The notes under the pieces were generated by a model, which was not told the DNA's origin, did no database searches, and was given only the letters and a program-made list of their open reading frames with translations. Below, piece after piece: positions 35,486 to 46,077 of a stretch of 64,000 nt of DNA (the first letter of the stretch is position 1; every line of letters starts with the position of its first letter). The stretch comes from Gaertneriomyces semiglobifer. Its lineage: Eukaryota; Chytridiomycota; Chytridiomycetes; Spizellomycetales; Spizellomycetaceae. The translations under genes and the position numbers were made by a program. The DNA lies in NCBI GenBank assembly GCA_025558075.1, contig JAHLKF010000034.1, forward strand, positions 62,001 through 126,000, in the 5' to 3' direction.

Positions 35486-37120
35486 TGCGCTTCCGGGGAG
35501 GCTAGCTGATGGATGAGCTGAGGGTCAACCTGCCTGTCCCGTCTGCATTCGATGGTGAGAGAGCAACGTGTTCCCTGGCGACCTTTGAATTCCACGCGTT
35601 GTGATTACATCAGCAGTGCGGCACAGTTTTCGTTGGCGGCTGTTTGCAGGGCAAAGTTGAAGTGATCAAAGATTCCAAATGTCCGACATTTACACCAGCG
35701 GGTAGTTGGTATGGTGTGGGGACAGAGTGTTCGGCCAGAGTGGGTATTATGTGGAGATGGGATGGGAAGGCCATGAAAGCGAGCTGGCTAGTGCCCTGAA
35801 TGGTGTGGTATATGGATGCCAGGACGTGCGAACGTTCGCACTTTTATGGGAAAGGGCAAGGTGATCCCCTAGGCAGCTCATCGCAGTGGCGGGCATTTGC
35901 GCTTCAGCTCATAGTCGAGTATGTGGTTGTCGCAACCGGTGACTGGTTCCGCAGGCAACAGGATAGCCCACCGGATGCCGCATTACCCCAACTAGGTAAT
36001 GTCCGTTGAATCGTTGTGTTCTCTCGGCGTTGCTTCGATGGATGGTAAGTCAGATCAGGTATATAGCATTCCTTGGAAATGACCGCGAATTGAAAAGTTG
36101 ACATCGCTGATGTGGAAGCGGCTCGCTACCAGACGAACAGATTGAACATAGCCAAGGTAATCTGTACCAAGTCGGACCTGCACATGCAGGCCGGCGCAAT
36201 CTTCGGCTCTTCAGTACGGCCATCTTTCGGCCAAAAGCCACGTCAGTACCAAGCACCGTATTCGGAGAATATTCCTCTAAATATAGTTGGTTGTGCCTCA
36301 TCATTGCGATGAACCATGGTGGTTGTTTTTCCCCGTGAAGCCCAAGGCTACTCTGTTAGCTCCCGCAGCTGTCCTTGCCTCCCCCCGCTTTCCCTCTGCA
36401 TCTACCCTTCCCTCCCAATCTGCTGCTCGTTGTCTGCTTTTGAATGTTCTTCCGCCAATCGCGGCGCCCATTTAGCGACATTTTTCGGCCATTTCAACGT
36501 TTCTCCTTAAGAAACTGTGTACTTTTACACACACTAGCGTATTAGTACAGCTGCTAGTGCAGAAATAGCCCTTTCTTTCAACAGCAGAGAAAGTGAGATC
36601 AGAGTGTATGTGGGCCTGAGGACGTTTGTATTGGAAAGGCTGTACACAATAGTGTAGTATATCACGATCGGTTCGCAAGGTTTTTTTGGGGACCATGAGC
36701 GAGTTGAACCCGCTTGAGGTCCAACCAGGACCAGTGGAGGCTGAAAATGGAACAGCGAACATTAGCATGAACATAAATGGTGGGTGAAGTGCATTCAACT
36801 GCGTGGGATAGATTTGGATAAGGGCCAGTTAATGGTAGCGGGACTGGGTGATTATGTGGATGCTGGACTAGTTGGTTGCCGGCGTGATGACCGCGAATCA
36901 TATCCGCGGAGTTGGTGAATTACAGAAATGGGATGGCTATTAGAGCAATGGTATGAACTGCGGGGTTTGCCAAAGGTGCCTCCCTGTCAGGGTTGACGTT
37001 CTATTGACGTCCTACCTATCTCCAATTTTCGTCGCCGACAATTATGATCCGAACTCCAGATCGGGAGCCGGCACTAACCTCTTCTCGCTTTCCTCTTTCG
37101 ATCTTTCTACTACTGTTGTT
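35486..37120. promoter_or_regulatory. long divergent intergenic region, DUF1917 gene and CHD1
   Basis: 1.6 kb without a convincing gene. Short ATG frames (35800-36009, 36112-36312, 36316-36510) have no recognisable domains and overlap one another in both strands. The pyrimidine-rich 36350-36430 and the CTTTC-rich 37080-37120 just before the CHD1 start look like promoter/leader sequence. Confidence 0.45.
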
Positions 37121-40100
37121 ATGTCGTTGCTATCCGGTGACTGCTCTTTGACCGTTCACGCCTTCCCCGTTCCTGTCGCATTTCAGCACCGAACGGACAA
37201 CCATCAGCACACAGCTCGGACATTGAACATATTTTTGACTCTGATGATGAAGCAAACAACCTTGAGGACGATGTTGACGGTGCACATGAGCCAGATGACG
37301 CAATACTGGAAGGTATCGCCGGCACGGGGACATTATCCGATATCTCGCTTACGAGTGATGAGGAAGATGAACCCGAGCGCAACGGACGTGGACATGTGAG
37401 TGAAGAGGAGTATGTACAGGATGCTGTGGAGACTGAGCCTGAGGAAGATGAAGAGGAGGAATTGAGTGACAATTCCGGGTCAGATAATGATAGGCCAAAG
37501 AGGCGGCTGATCAGACGAAATTCGGGCTCGAGAAGACGCAGCGAGTTTGCAGTCGCGGAGGAGAATCCGGATTTGTATGGACTGCGAAGATCAGGACGGG
37601 CGCGGGCGCCGCCTTCTCGCTTGAACGTGGTGAGCCCTACTCCGCAATGATCCTCTCGCAAGAGGAATCTTTGAATCTAAGTCGGCTTTTAGGATTACCG
37701 CCAAGATACCCCCAGTGATGAAGATGACGATGATGACTATGGAAATAGTCGTCGGAGATCACGGAAGAAGGGCAGAGTGCCCAGCAGGCCGTCCAAAAGA
37801 GGTACTACCGAATACTGCACGTTCACACCAGCAGGTGACCTAAATATTGCGCTCAGCTGAGCCAGGCGACTTTGTTGCCGGTCAGTCAGGTGAAGATGAC
37901 GACGAAGCTTCCGAATCCGAATCCGATTTCGAGTCCTCAAGCACCAAAAAGTCGCGCCGAGCCAAAAAGCTAAAAACGACAGACTTTGTAGCATGGGAAG
38001 ATGATTTTCCTCGCTACTCTACCAGAACCCGTAACGCACCTCCAAAATATAATGAGCCGGGTTCAGATGACGAGGATATCTTCGAAGACGATGAAGTTGA
38101 TCTTGCTGACACATGGCAGGAAGAAGAACCTGGTAAGTGTCTTTGTACGTTTGGGCGTATTGGATTCACACACTTGCTGATGAGATGCGTTTCTTGCAGG
38201 AGACGTTATCGACGCTTTCGTTGACGTAAGAGAAGCAGGTACTGCGGATGAAGGTTAGCTTCCGCTGTATATCACTGGCCTCCCACCTGCACTGTCGTAT
38301 ACTTATCAACGCCCCATTTGCCATTTTTTTTAGAAGGCAAGGTTAATGAGGAGACGATGTACCTGGTCAAATGGCAGGGCCGATCATACAGGGAGCTATG
38401 TTGGTGCCCGCTAGAACACTTACGAACTTGTAAAGGCTTCAAAAAGATCGAGAAGTTCATAAAAGAGTTCAACGAGCGTGAGGCGATCCTGGAAGACCCA
38501 ACGTTACCGGATGAAGACAAGGAGAGAGTGATGCTGGAGATTAACGACCGCAAGGACCTTCTTGACGAGCACAAAAAGGTGGACCGTATCATTGCCAGCC
38601 GACAAGGCGAGAGGACGGAAGAGAACCCTAGTGGGTCAGAGTACTATGTAAAGTGGAGGGGGCTCGGTTATGAGGACTCTACCTGGGAAGCAGCGGCAAC
38701 CCTCACTGACGATCAAGGTGAAATCGACGCCTTCTTGGATCGATCGAACAGTCAAATGGTTCCCAGTCGTAGCAAGCAGTACCGCCCGGATTCTCGACCG
38801 CCATATAAGATCTTCCGCAGCGCCAGCGATTTCCTCAAAGGTGGAGAGCTGCGTGACTTCCAGACGCTTGGTGTGAATTGGATGGCGGATTTGTGGCATC
38901 GCAATATGAACGGCATCCTCGCTGACGAGATGGGTCTGGGTAAGACCGTCCAGACCGTGTCGTTCTTATCTTACTTGTTCCATAAGATGCACATCTACGG
39001 ACCATTTTTGGTTGTTGTTCCGCTCGGAACCATATCCAATTGGTACCGAGAATGCGCCAAGTGGGCGCCGGACATGAACGTCATTGTATATCAAGGCAAC
39101 GCAAGGGGACGTGATATCCTTCGACAAGAAGAGTTCTACTCGTATGTTCACTGTAAAGGAAAGGCTCCGAAGAAGATTCTGAAATTCAATGTGCTGTTGA
39201 CGACGTACGAAATGGTCATCATGGACAAGAGCCATTTGAGTAGAATTAAATGGGCGTTTCTCGCCGTGGATGAAGCTCACAGGCTGAAGAATGATCAATC
39301 GAAATTGCACCAGGCCCTTGCGAAGGAATACACCACTGGCAACCGGATGCTGATCACTGGCACGCCGCTTCAAAATAATGTACAGGAGCTATTAGCGTTG
39401 ATTAAGTTCTTAATGCCTGCATGGAAACTGGACAAGGACCTTGAAATTGATATTAACGATACTGAGAGCGAAGAACAACAGGCGCGTATCAAAGAGCTTC
39501 ACGGCATGTTAACTCAAGTTATGCTACGACGATTGAAGAAGGATGTTGAGCAATCGTTACCGGGCAAGACGGAGATGATTCTTCGTGTGCCAATGTCGGA
39601 TTTGCAAAAGCGGTATTACACTGCCATTTTCACCAAAAATTTCAAAGGTCTCAAAGCTATGAAACCTGATGGTACGACGAGCACCTCCGATGTGCACATC
39701 AGTCTGCAGAACGTGGTAATGGAGCTGAAGAAAGTCAGTAACCATCCGTTCCTGTTCCCAAATGCGCGGCAGTTTACGTCAAATCGGAATGATGCGCTTG
39801 CGCAGCTGGTAGTTACAAGTGGCAAAATGGCGTTGCTAGACAAGCTGTTGACGCGGATGAAAGCAGAGGGTCGTCGCGTATTGATCTTTTCGCAAATGGT
39901 GAACATGCTCAACATCATGGCGGAATATCTTACCATGCGAGGCTTGCATTTCCAAAGGTTGGATGGAACTGTCCCTAGTGAAGCTCGTAAACGAGCAATG
40001 GATCATTTTAATGCACCTGGCAGTACGGATTTCGCGTTTTTGCTGAGTACCCGCGCCGGAGGACTTGGTCTCAATCTGGAGACCGCTGATACGGTTATCC

Positions 40101-42280
40101 TTTTCGATTTGGATTGGAACCCTCAAAACGATCTTCAAGCGATTGCTCGTGCCCATCGAATTGGCCAGAAAAGGCATGTGAATGTATACCGCTTTGTCAC
40201 AGCGGGGAGCATCGAAGAAGATATTGTGGAGCGCGCTAAACGCAAAATGGTACTGGAGTATGCTATCATCCAGCAAATGGAAAAGGGTGTGGAAACGAAA
40301 AACATGGCGGATGAGCTCGGCAAACCTACCAAAGATGAGTTGGCGACGATCTTGAAGTTTGGAGCCAAGAAGCTGTTTGAAGGGGATGAGCCAGGTTCTG
40401 AGCCTGGTCAGGCAGATGAAGATAAAATGGCTAAACTTGATCTGGATGATATTCTTGCCAGGGCTGAGCAGACGGACCTTGCACAGGCGCAAGGAGTCAG
40501 CGGAGGTAGTGATGAGTTCATGGCCAGGTGGAACACCATGAACGTTGAGATGGACCAGTTGGCATGGGATGAGATTGTGCCGGAATCAGAAGTCGAGACC
40601 CGGCTGAAGGAGGCAGAAGCCTTGTTGGGGGATGCGAAGAAACCAGAAGTGCCTCGGAAACGACTCAAGGTCACGGGTGTTTCGGATTCTGCTGATGAGG
40701 ACGCTTCCAAAGAAGCCACGAAACAGGATAAAAAGAAGTCTACGAAGCGTAAGCCGCCAGCGGAACGCAAGGTTGAGCCAGAAGATGATCCTACCGAGAT
40801 GGATAAAAAGAATATCAGCGATTTGTATGGAGCCATCATGACTTGGGGAGCTCTTGATACGCGCTATGATGAGATGATCCAGCAAGCTGGGCTAGCGCAC
40901 AAGAGTCCAGACGCCATTCGCGAAGCATATGAGGGAATACTGGAAGCATGTCGCGTAGCCGTCAAGGAGGCAGGATTTGATCTTGCCAACGTCAAAACCC
41001 CTGAAAAGGAACGTGCGGTGTATGCAGAGTACCAGGGTGTGAAAGAATTGAATGGAAGGAAACTGCTGGAGAGAATACCGCTCTTGCAGACATTATATGA
41101 TGAGATGCAGGCACAACGCAACATTCTAAATTACAGGATTGAGTCGTCTGATTTGAAGACTACCGCAAAGTGGCACTCGGAACCAAAGTGGGGCATGCGT
41201 GACGATGCAATGTTACTGGTTGGAACTTATCGCCATGGATTCGGAAACTACCGGGCGATGCAAGCGGATTCGGAGTTGGGATTCCAGAAAAAGTTTTTTC
41301 TTGGCGGAGAGAGAAGTGCGGAAAAGGAGGACAAAAAGTTGCCCAAGAAGTTGCACTTGGATCGAAGGGTCATTTCTTTGTTACATAGCATAAGGGATCA
41401 GCATTTGGTGTCTAGTCCTGTGCGTCCAAAGAGCAAGCTGAAGAGGGAACGGGAGCCGGAAGTGGAAGTGAGAGGGCCTAATAAGAAGCGACGAAGCGTG
41501 GGCGCGAGTGAAAGAGACAATGTTCGCGGAGTCAGTCCAGTGCGGCGAAAAGGCACACCTACCAGGTCGGCAACGAACGCGAAGGAGAAGACGGTACGGC
41601 AAGCATCACCTAAGAACGACCGTCATTCGAACCACGATCCGGTGTTGTTCAAGGACTATGAAGGAAAACTGGGCACGTATAAGGAAATGCTGAGACCGGT
41701 GAAGACTCAACTGAAAGCATGTCGTGATGCACCGGACTTTGAAAAGCTATATCCGCCTGAACGACAACATAAAGAGCGCGTGCAGTGGCAATTGCATACT
41801 GCACAGACGCAGTTCAAGGTCGTGGCTGAATTGATCGAAAGTTACGTCCAAGAGCATCGCAGCCGGAGTGCACGAGAGCGATTACAAGCACATCTGCTTC
41901 GATTTGTTGCAGAGAACTTTTTCTGGAAGCAGCCCGATGGCGAACCAGAGACATGGTACAATTTGAAAAGATTATGGGAAGGCATCCGGTCACGGGAGGT
42001 GCAGGAGCATAACCATAAGAAGGTCCGGTCGTCGCCAGAAGTGCTGTCCGATATAGGAGGATCCCCTGCTTCGTCGAATACACCTTCGCCAAAGCGCAAG
42101 CGAGATGAAGATGAGACATTGGAGAACAAGAAGCCGAAACGTGAGGGCAGCGGTAGCGGTGGTGGAGGCAGTGGTGCTACTCCAAGTGGGGCTGGAGGCG
42201 CTGCAGCTGGTAAAGAAGGAAGTAAGAATGGGTTGACTGGCTATAAGATACCAAAGAAGAAAATGGTAGAGCGACCGTGA
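37121..42280 (+). CDS. CHD1: chromodomain helicase CHD1 (ATP-dependent chromatin remodeller)
   Basis: Six exons (37121-37136, 37187-37629, 37693-37801, 37857-38132, 38200-38253, 38334-42280) give 1614 residues. It slides and spaces nucleosomes during transcription elongation. The first coding exon is only 16 nt (MSLLS). An acidic N-terminus is followed by two chromodomains (ETMYLVKWQGRSYRELCW, ~300-360; EYYVKWRGLGYEDSTWE, ~381-440). The Snf2 ATPase follows: DEMGLGKTVQT (~495), VDEAHRLKND (~610), ITGTPLQNN and the helicase C lobe with TRAGGLGLNL and IARAHRIGQKRHVNVY. Then come the SANT/SLIDE-type DNA-binding part (DDAMLLVGTYRHGFGNY) and the C-terminal helical domain (FKDYEGKLGTYKEMLRPVK ... 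FFWKQPDGEPETWYNLKRLW, ~1400-1505), diagnostic for CHD1 over other CHDs. A Gly-rich tail (GSGSGGGGSGATPSGAGGAA) ends the protein. Confidence 0.96.
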
Positions 42281-42292
42281 CCGTGACCGTGA
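42275..42292 (+). repeat. CCGTGA hexamer x3 across the CHD1 stop codon
   Basis: Three tandem CCGTGA units place three in-frame TGA codons in a row at the end of CHD1; the first is the stop. Confidence 0.9.
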
Positions 42293-43009
42293 GGCAGCCT
42301 GTTGTTTATAATATACAATATACGCGTATATATGGAATTGCATGCACGACAAGGCTTGTGGGACGCCGCAATCGTAAGAATTTAGGTATGTATCAAGCAC
42401 TTGATGACAAGTTTCGGTGTACGTCCCATTATGGCTGTACACCTGCTTTATTGCCATACGACCGAACCGGTGGACGCTGATGGACAACATTTCGCGAGTG
42501 CTTAAGCACATTTCTATTGCATGGACAGCATGAGGATGGCGCAGATGCTTTTCACTGTTCACGGATTGTCGGATTGCGTACTGCGGGACAATCATAACTT
42601 GGCAAATATCAATCTTTTTTGCGGGCGTGTTAAATTATTTATTTGCCTCGTCCAAAAGCGAAGGTGGCCGCTGCGCGCCCCGTGAAATGTTTCACTGCGC
42701 GTTATTTCGTTTTAACTAGGATATTTGCCCTTTTGTGTTATTCCCACAGGCATTATTATTATTAGCGAGGGGAAAAGGGAAATATGCGTATTGTTTGGAG
42801 CACAACACCGTACATGGTGGCAGCTCCGGTGCGGCGTTATCAGCACAAAGGACTCGAGCTGGCGGATTCGGGAATTGAGTTTCTTTAGGCGAAAACCTTA
42901 AACTGCCAAACGGAGACGTTAAAAGCGTTCGGGGGGCCTTGACGCCCGCTCCGTTTGTTCCGGTTGTATATACGATAGGCCTTAATGGAGTGAGTGGATA
43001 TGATATACC
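42281..43009. other. intergenic, 729 bp
   Basis: CHD1 3' region (alternating TA/CG-rich TATACAATATACGCGTATAT near 42310) and promoter of the next gene. No gene is seen. Confidence 0.5.
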
Positions 43010-44207
43010 ATGCTCCTTCGTATACTATCTACATTATTGCTACTGGCTCTGCCGGCCTTTGGTGCTATCCAAGTGAGTCGGCCCAGTCCCGCCTCGGTCA
43101 TTGCGCCGGGCCAGAAGGTGCTCATCTTTGTCACCACCACTCCACCAACCACTGAGGCAGATGTCTTTACCTTTTGTCTGATCGGCGATGCCAACAACAA
43201 TAATGCACGAGTAGGCGGTTGTGGGGGTATCTCCCCAGCCGGGACTTTTACAGTGGCAGATCTGAGAAGTGGACGGGTCACGGCGGATGTTCCCGGGAAC
43301 TTGCCTCCAGGAAGCTACCGAGTCATCATTGGAAACGCTGCGCGAAACTGTCAAGCTGGTGAGTAGCCTTTGTTCATGTCCAAAGGGAAACCTTGACCCA
43401 AACTTATGTGGTTGCTGTTATTTAGTGAACTGCGCAACCGATCTTGCCCTCGGACAACCATTTACTATCAACGCCCCTCCCCCCGTCGCCGGGCCCGCAT
43501 CCGACCCTGCCTTGGATCCTCGCGGGTTTGGTCTTACTATCGAAGTACCAAGCCAGATTGCTGCCAATCAAGAAACACCTATTCGCGCAGTCACAGATGT
43601 TCGGTTTTCCGAAGCCGTGCAGTTCAACCAATGCACGCTCTTTTCCGCAACAGGTGACTCGCTAGGTACCTGCCTGCTACCAGAGGGCACCCGCGACATC
43701 TCCATTACCGCGCTGCGCGCAGGCCAGATACGTGTGCGTCCACCAGCTGGATTTCTTGGAGCTGCGCATGTCGAAATGAGCGTGTCGTCGGCCGGATGTA
43801 GAGTGGACAACGACTGTTTCTCCGACAAGGTGTCGTCGAAGAATCTGCAGGTTGTCGAGCGCGTTGCCCAACCTCCGCCGCCACCGGCACCACCTGCGCC
43901 AACAAGACCACCGGCGTCTCCGCCGGCCACACCGTTTCCGCCCATCCCTGGCACCGCTACCACTGCGGTTGAAACGGCTTCGACCATTGCAAGCTCACCG
44001 GAACCCACCACTGTCGTCACACCACCTGCGGACACACCACCTGCAGACACACCAGCTGGTACTGGAGGAACTGTTACAGTCGACCCTCAACCAGCGCCGT
44101 CTACTGGACCCAACCCTGCTGATGCGTCTGGAAGTATCACTGTCAGAGCTACGACGGGAGTTTTGATGGCGGGCATCTGCGCGGTGTTGCTGTCGGCACT
44201 GGTCTAA
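43010..44207 (+). CDS. secreted, probably GPI-anchored surface protein (KRE9/KNH1-like N-terminus possible)
   Basis: Two exons (43010-43358, 43426-44207) give 376 residues. There is a signal peptide (MLLRILSTLLLLALPAFG). Two similar ~110-residue beta-type segments follow: IQVSRPSPASVIAPGQKVLI ... LPPGSYRVIIGNAARNC, and LTIEVPSQIAANQETPIRAV ... HVEMSVSSAGC. Then there is a Pro/Ala/Thr-rich stalk (from ~260, with APPAPTRPPASPPATPFPP) and a C-terminal hydrophobic tail (TGVLMAGICAVLLSALV) after small residues, which fits a GPI-attachment signal. The first segment resembles the Ig-like domain of fungal KRE9/KNH1 wall proteins, but I cannot confirm this. Paired Cys (FCLIGD/GGCGG; NQCTLF/GTCLLP; GCRVDNDC) suggest disulfides. 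Likely role: cell wall or zoospore/cyst surface. Confidence 0.82.
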
Positions 44208-44457
44208 GTGATTCGACTGACGTTGAGGATTGCACATGAGTTCGGTGATATCTTTGTGAGGAGTACACAGTTGTAGATATGCATTGTTAGATTTTAATAC
44301 TGTTCCATATCCCCGGTTTCTGTAAAGAATTCCCGCTTGAATAGTCCCTGTGTTCTCGTGACTGTGCCGCTATGCTGTCCTGCGAGTTTCCTCAAAAATC
44401 GACCTCATTCTCGGTCATAGGTGCGCATTGTAGTTTTGACAAGCCAAAGCTGCCGAT

Positions 44458-45548
44458 ATGACCACAACGGAGCCGACACCTTCACCTTCGCAGGAAGGTA
44501 ACCCTTCATCACCGTCGCCAGCAACGTCGATACCGTCTTTCCTCCAAGTATCACCAGAAGAGCGAGAGGTACGCATCTTTGCTTTCGTAACAGACAACTT
44601 CCTTCTTGTGGTGCCAACATGTCCGCTTTTTCATCCATTTAAGGGACTTCGTACGACTGCACGAGCACACAAAGCGTCCGGCAATGAGCATTTCAAGAAC
44701 AAACAGTACACCGAAGCAATTAGCGAATACGAAGACGCTATCGCGTTATTGAATGATGAGCGATGGTACGAGCGCACCGGTCATAGCGAGGTGAATAAGG
44801 ATGAGAATCAAGACGTGAGTGGCGAGGAAAAGCAGGACAAGGAGGAAGTTGCGGTGTTCCACGGAAATATAGGGGCGTGTTATATGATGTTGGTGAGTTT
44901 CCACCGCGATACATTCTGCTTTCCTACAACGGAACTAAACCAGTTGCTTAGGAGGACTGGAAACCCTGTGTGGAAGCATGCGATAAAGGTGTCGTGTCTG
45001 TTACTCAGTGAAACTCCAAGTGGAATGCCAGTTTAACAAAGAGTTCGTTGGGGCGGTTAGCGTTGAAACTGAACCCGGATTACATCAAAGTCCTTTCCCG
45101 ACGAGCTTCCGCCAACGAAAAGATTGGAACATGGAGTTCATTATCGGAGGCTTTGAAAGGTATGAGGTTCCCACATTGTGATCGCGGTCGCTAAAAACTT
45201 CGTTGCTGATTGTGATGTGTTCATCGGCTTCCGACTTTTCGCATCACAGATCACCAAAAGATAACGCAGTTGGAGCCACATAATGCATCTTCACGATCAG
45301 CGCTAGCGCGGCTGCCCAGGCTCATTGAAGTGCAGCAAGAGAAAGAGAAAGAAGAAATGCTGGGTAAAATTCCTTTTGCTGAGATACGTCTCGTACGCGG
45401 AATAACCTACTTACTGAAATATTTTCGTGCTTTAGGAAAACTGAAAACTCTTGGGAATAGTGTATTGGGCAAGTTCGGTCTTTCCCTTGATAGTTTTCAG
45501 ATGAAGCCGAATGAGGGAGGCGGGTATAGTTTGAGCATGAAGCAATAG
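44458..45548 (+). CDS. TTC1: tetratricopeptide-repeat protein TTC1-like (co-chaperone adaptor)
   Basis: Six exons (44458-44568, 44644-44892, 44952-44988, 45061-45159, 45250-45363, 45436-45548) give 240 residues. Three TPRs: KASGNEHFKNKQYTEAISEY (first), VFHGNIGACYMMLEDWKPCV (second), CDKALKLNPDYIKVLSRRAS (third). The conserved C-terminus EEMLGKLKTLGNSVLGKFGL with the end of human TTC1 (MLGKLKDLGNLVL...PFGLSTENF-like) makes the assignment good. TTC1 binds Hsp90 and G-protein partners; here that is inferred. The second-to-third exon joins use a 37 nt exon, and the acceptor GGTTAG at 45060 was chosen because it restores CDKALKLNP. The last intron (45364-45435, 72 nt) is in frame and stop-free, so its retention would insert 24 residues. 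Confidence 0.88.
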
Positions 45549-46077
45549 TAGATAGATAGGTATAGAGGGGGATGAGGTTTTTACTTCGTAATGCAGCCGA
45601 GTGTCAATCAACGCTTTGCATCAGACATTGTTGATTTCTTTTCACATAGGGGATGTCTGGTCCCGCCACCTAGCGAGCATCGTTTGCCTTCGCTATTATG
45701 AACCCTTATCCCATGTAATTGGAAAGTCTACGTACATTCTTACAAATAAAGAAATCCGTTACATCATTACCGCCATTATCGTTCCCAACTCCTTTTATCC
45801 GCACAGCGTAACGGGCAACTCACTAATGCCATGCCTTGTTTTTCCTGACTACTTCGCTTGTGTGACTTATAAGTATACGTCCCTTACGTCCTTTACTCGT
45901 ACGCCTGTTTTTTTCTTCATAATTTTGTGTGATGCATCATCTGAGACAAGAAGCTTTCTCGGCTCTGCTATAGCGCGATCGCCTTTTCTTCAACTCGACA
46001 AGCACACAGTGCGTAGGTCTTTCCATGTTATAAATATGCGCTCCCACTCTTTTGAAAAGCCCTTTTGCCTCAACCAT
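45549..46077. other. intergenic, convergent 3' region
   Basis: Between the TTC1-like stop and the stop of the minus-strand SH3 membrane protein. AT-rich, no conserved frame. Confidence 0.5.

Noticed and set aside
36690..36722. T-arm-like GGTTCAACTC on the minus strand, possible tRNA
   Set aside because: The stem does not pair over five bases and no anticodon or acceptor stem can be built around it.
44989..45060. Other acceptors for TTC1 intron 3 (CTCAG, CCAAG, CCAG)
   Set aside because: They put a stop or the wrong frame before LKLNPDYIKV; only GGTTAG gives CDKALKLNP.
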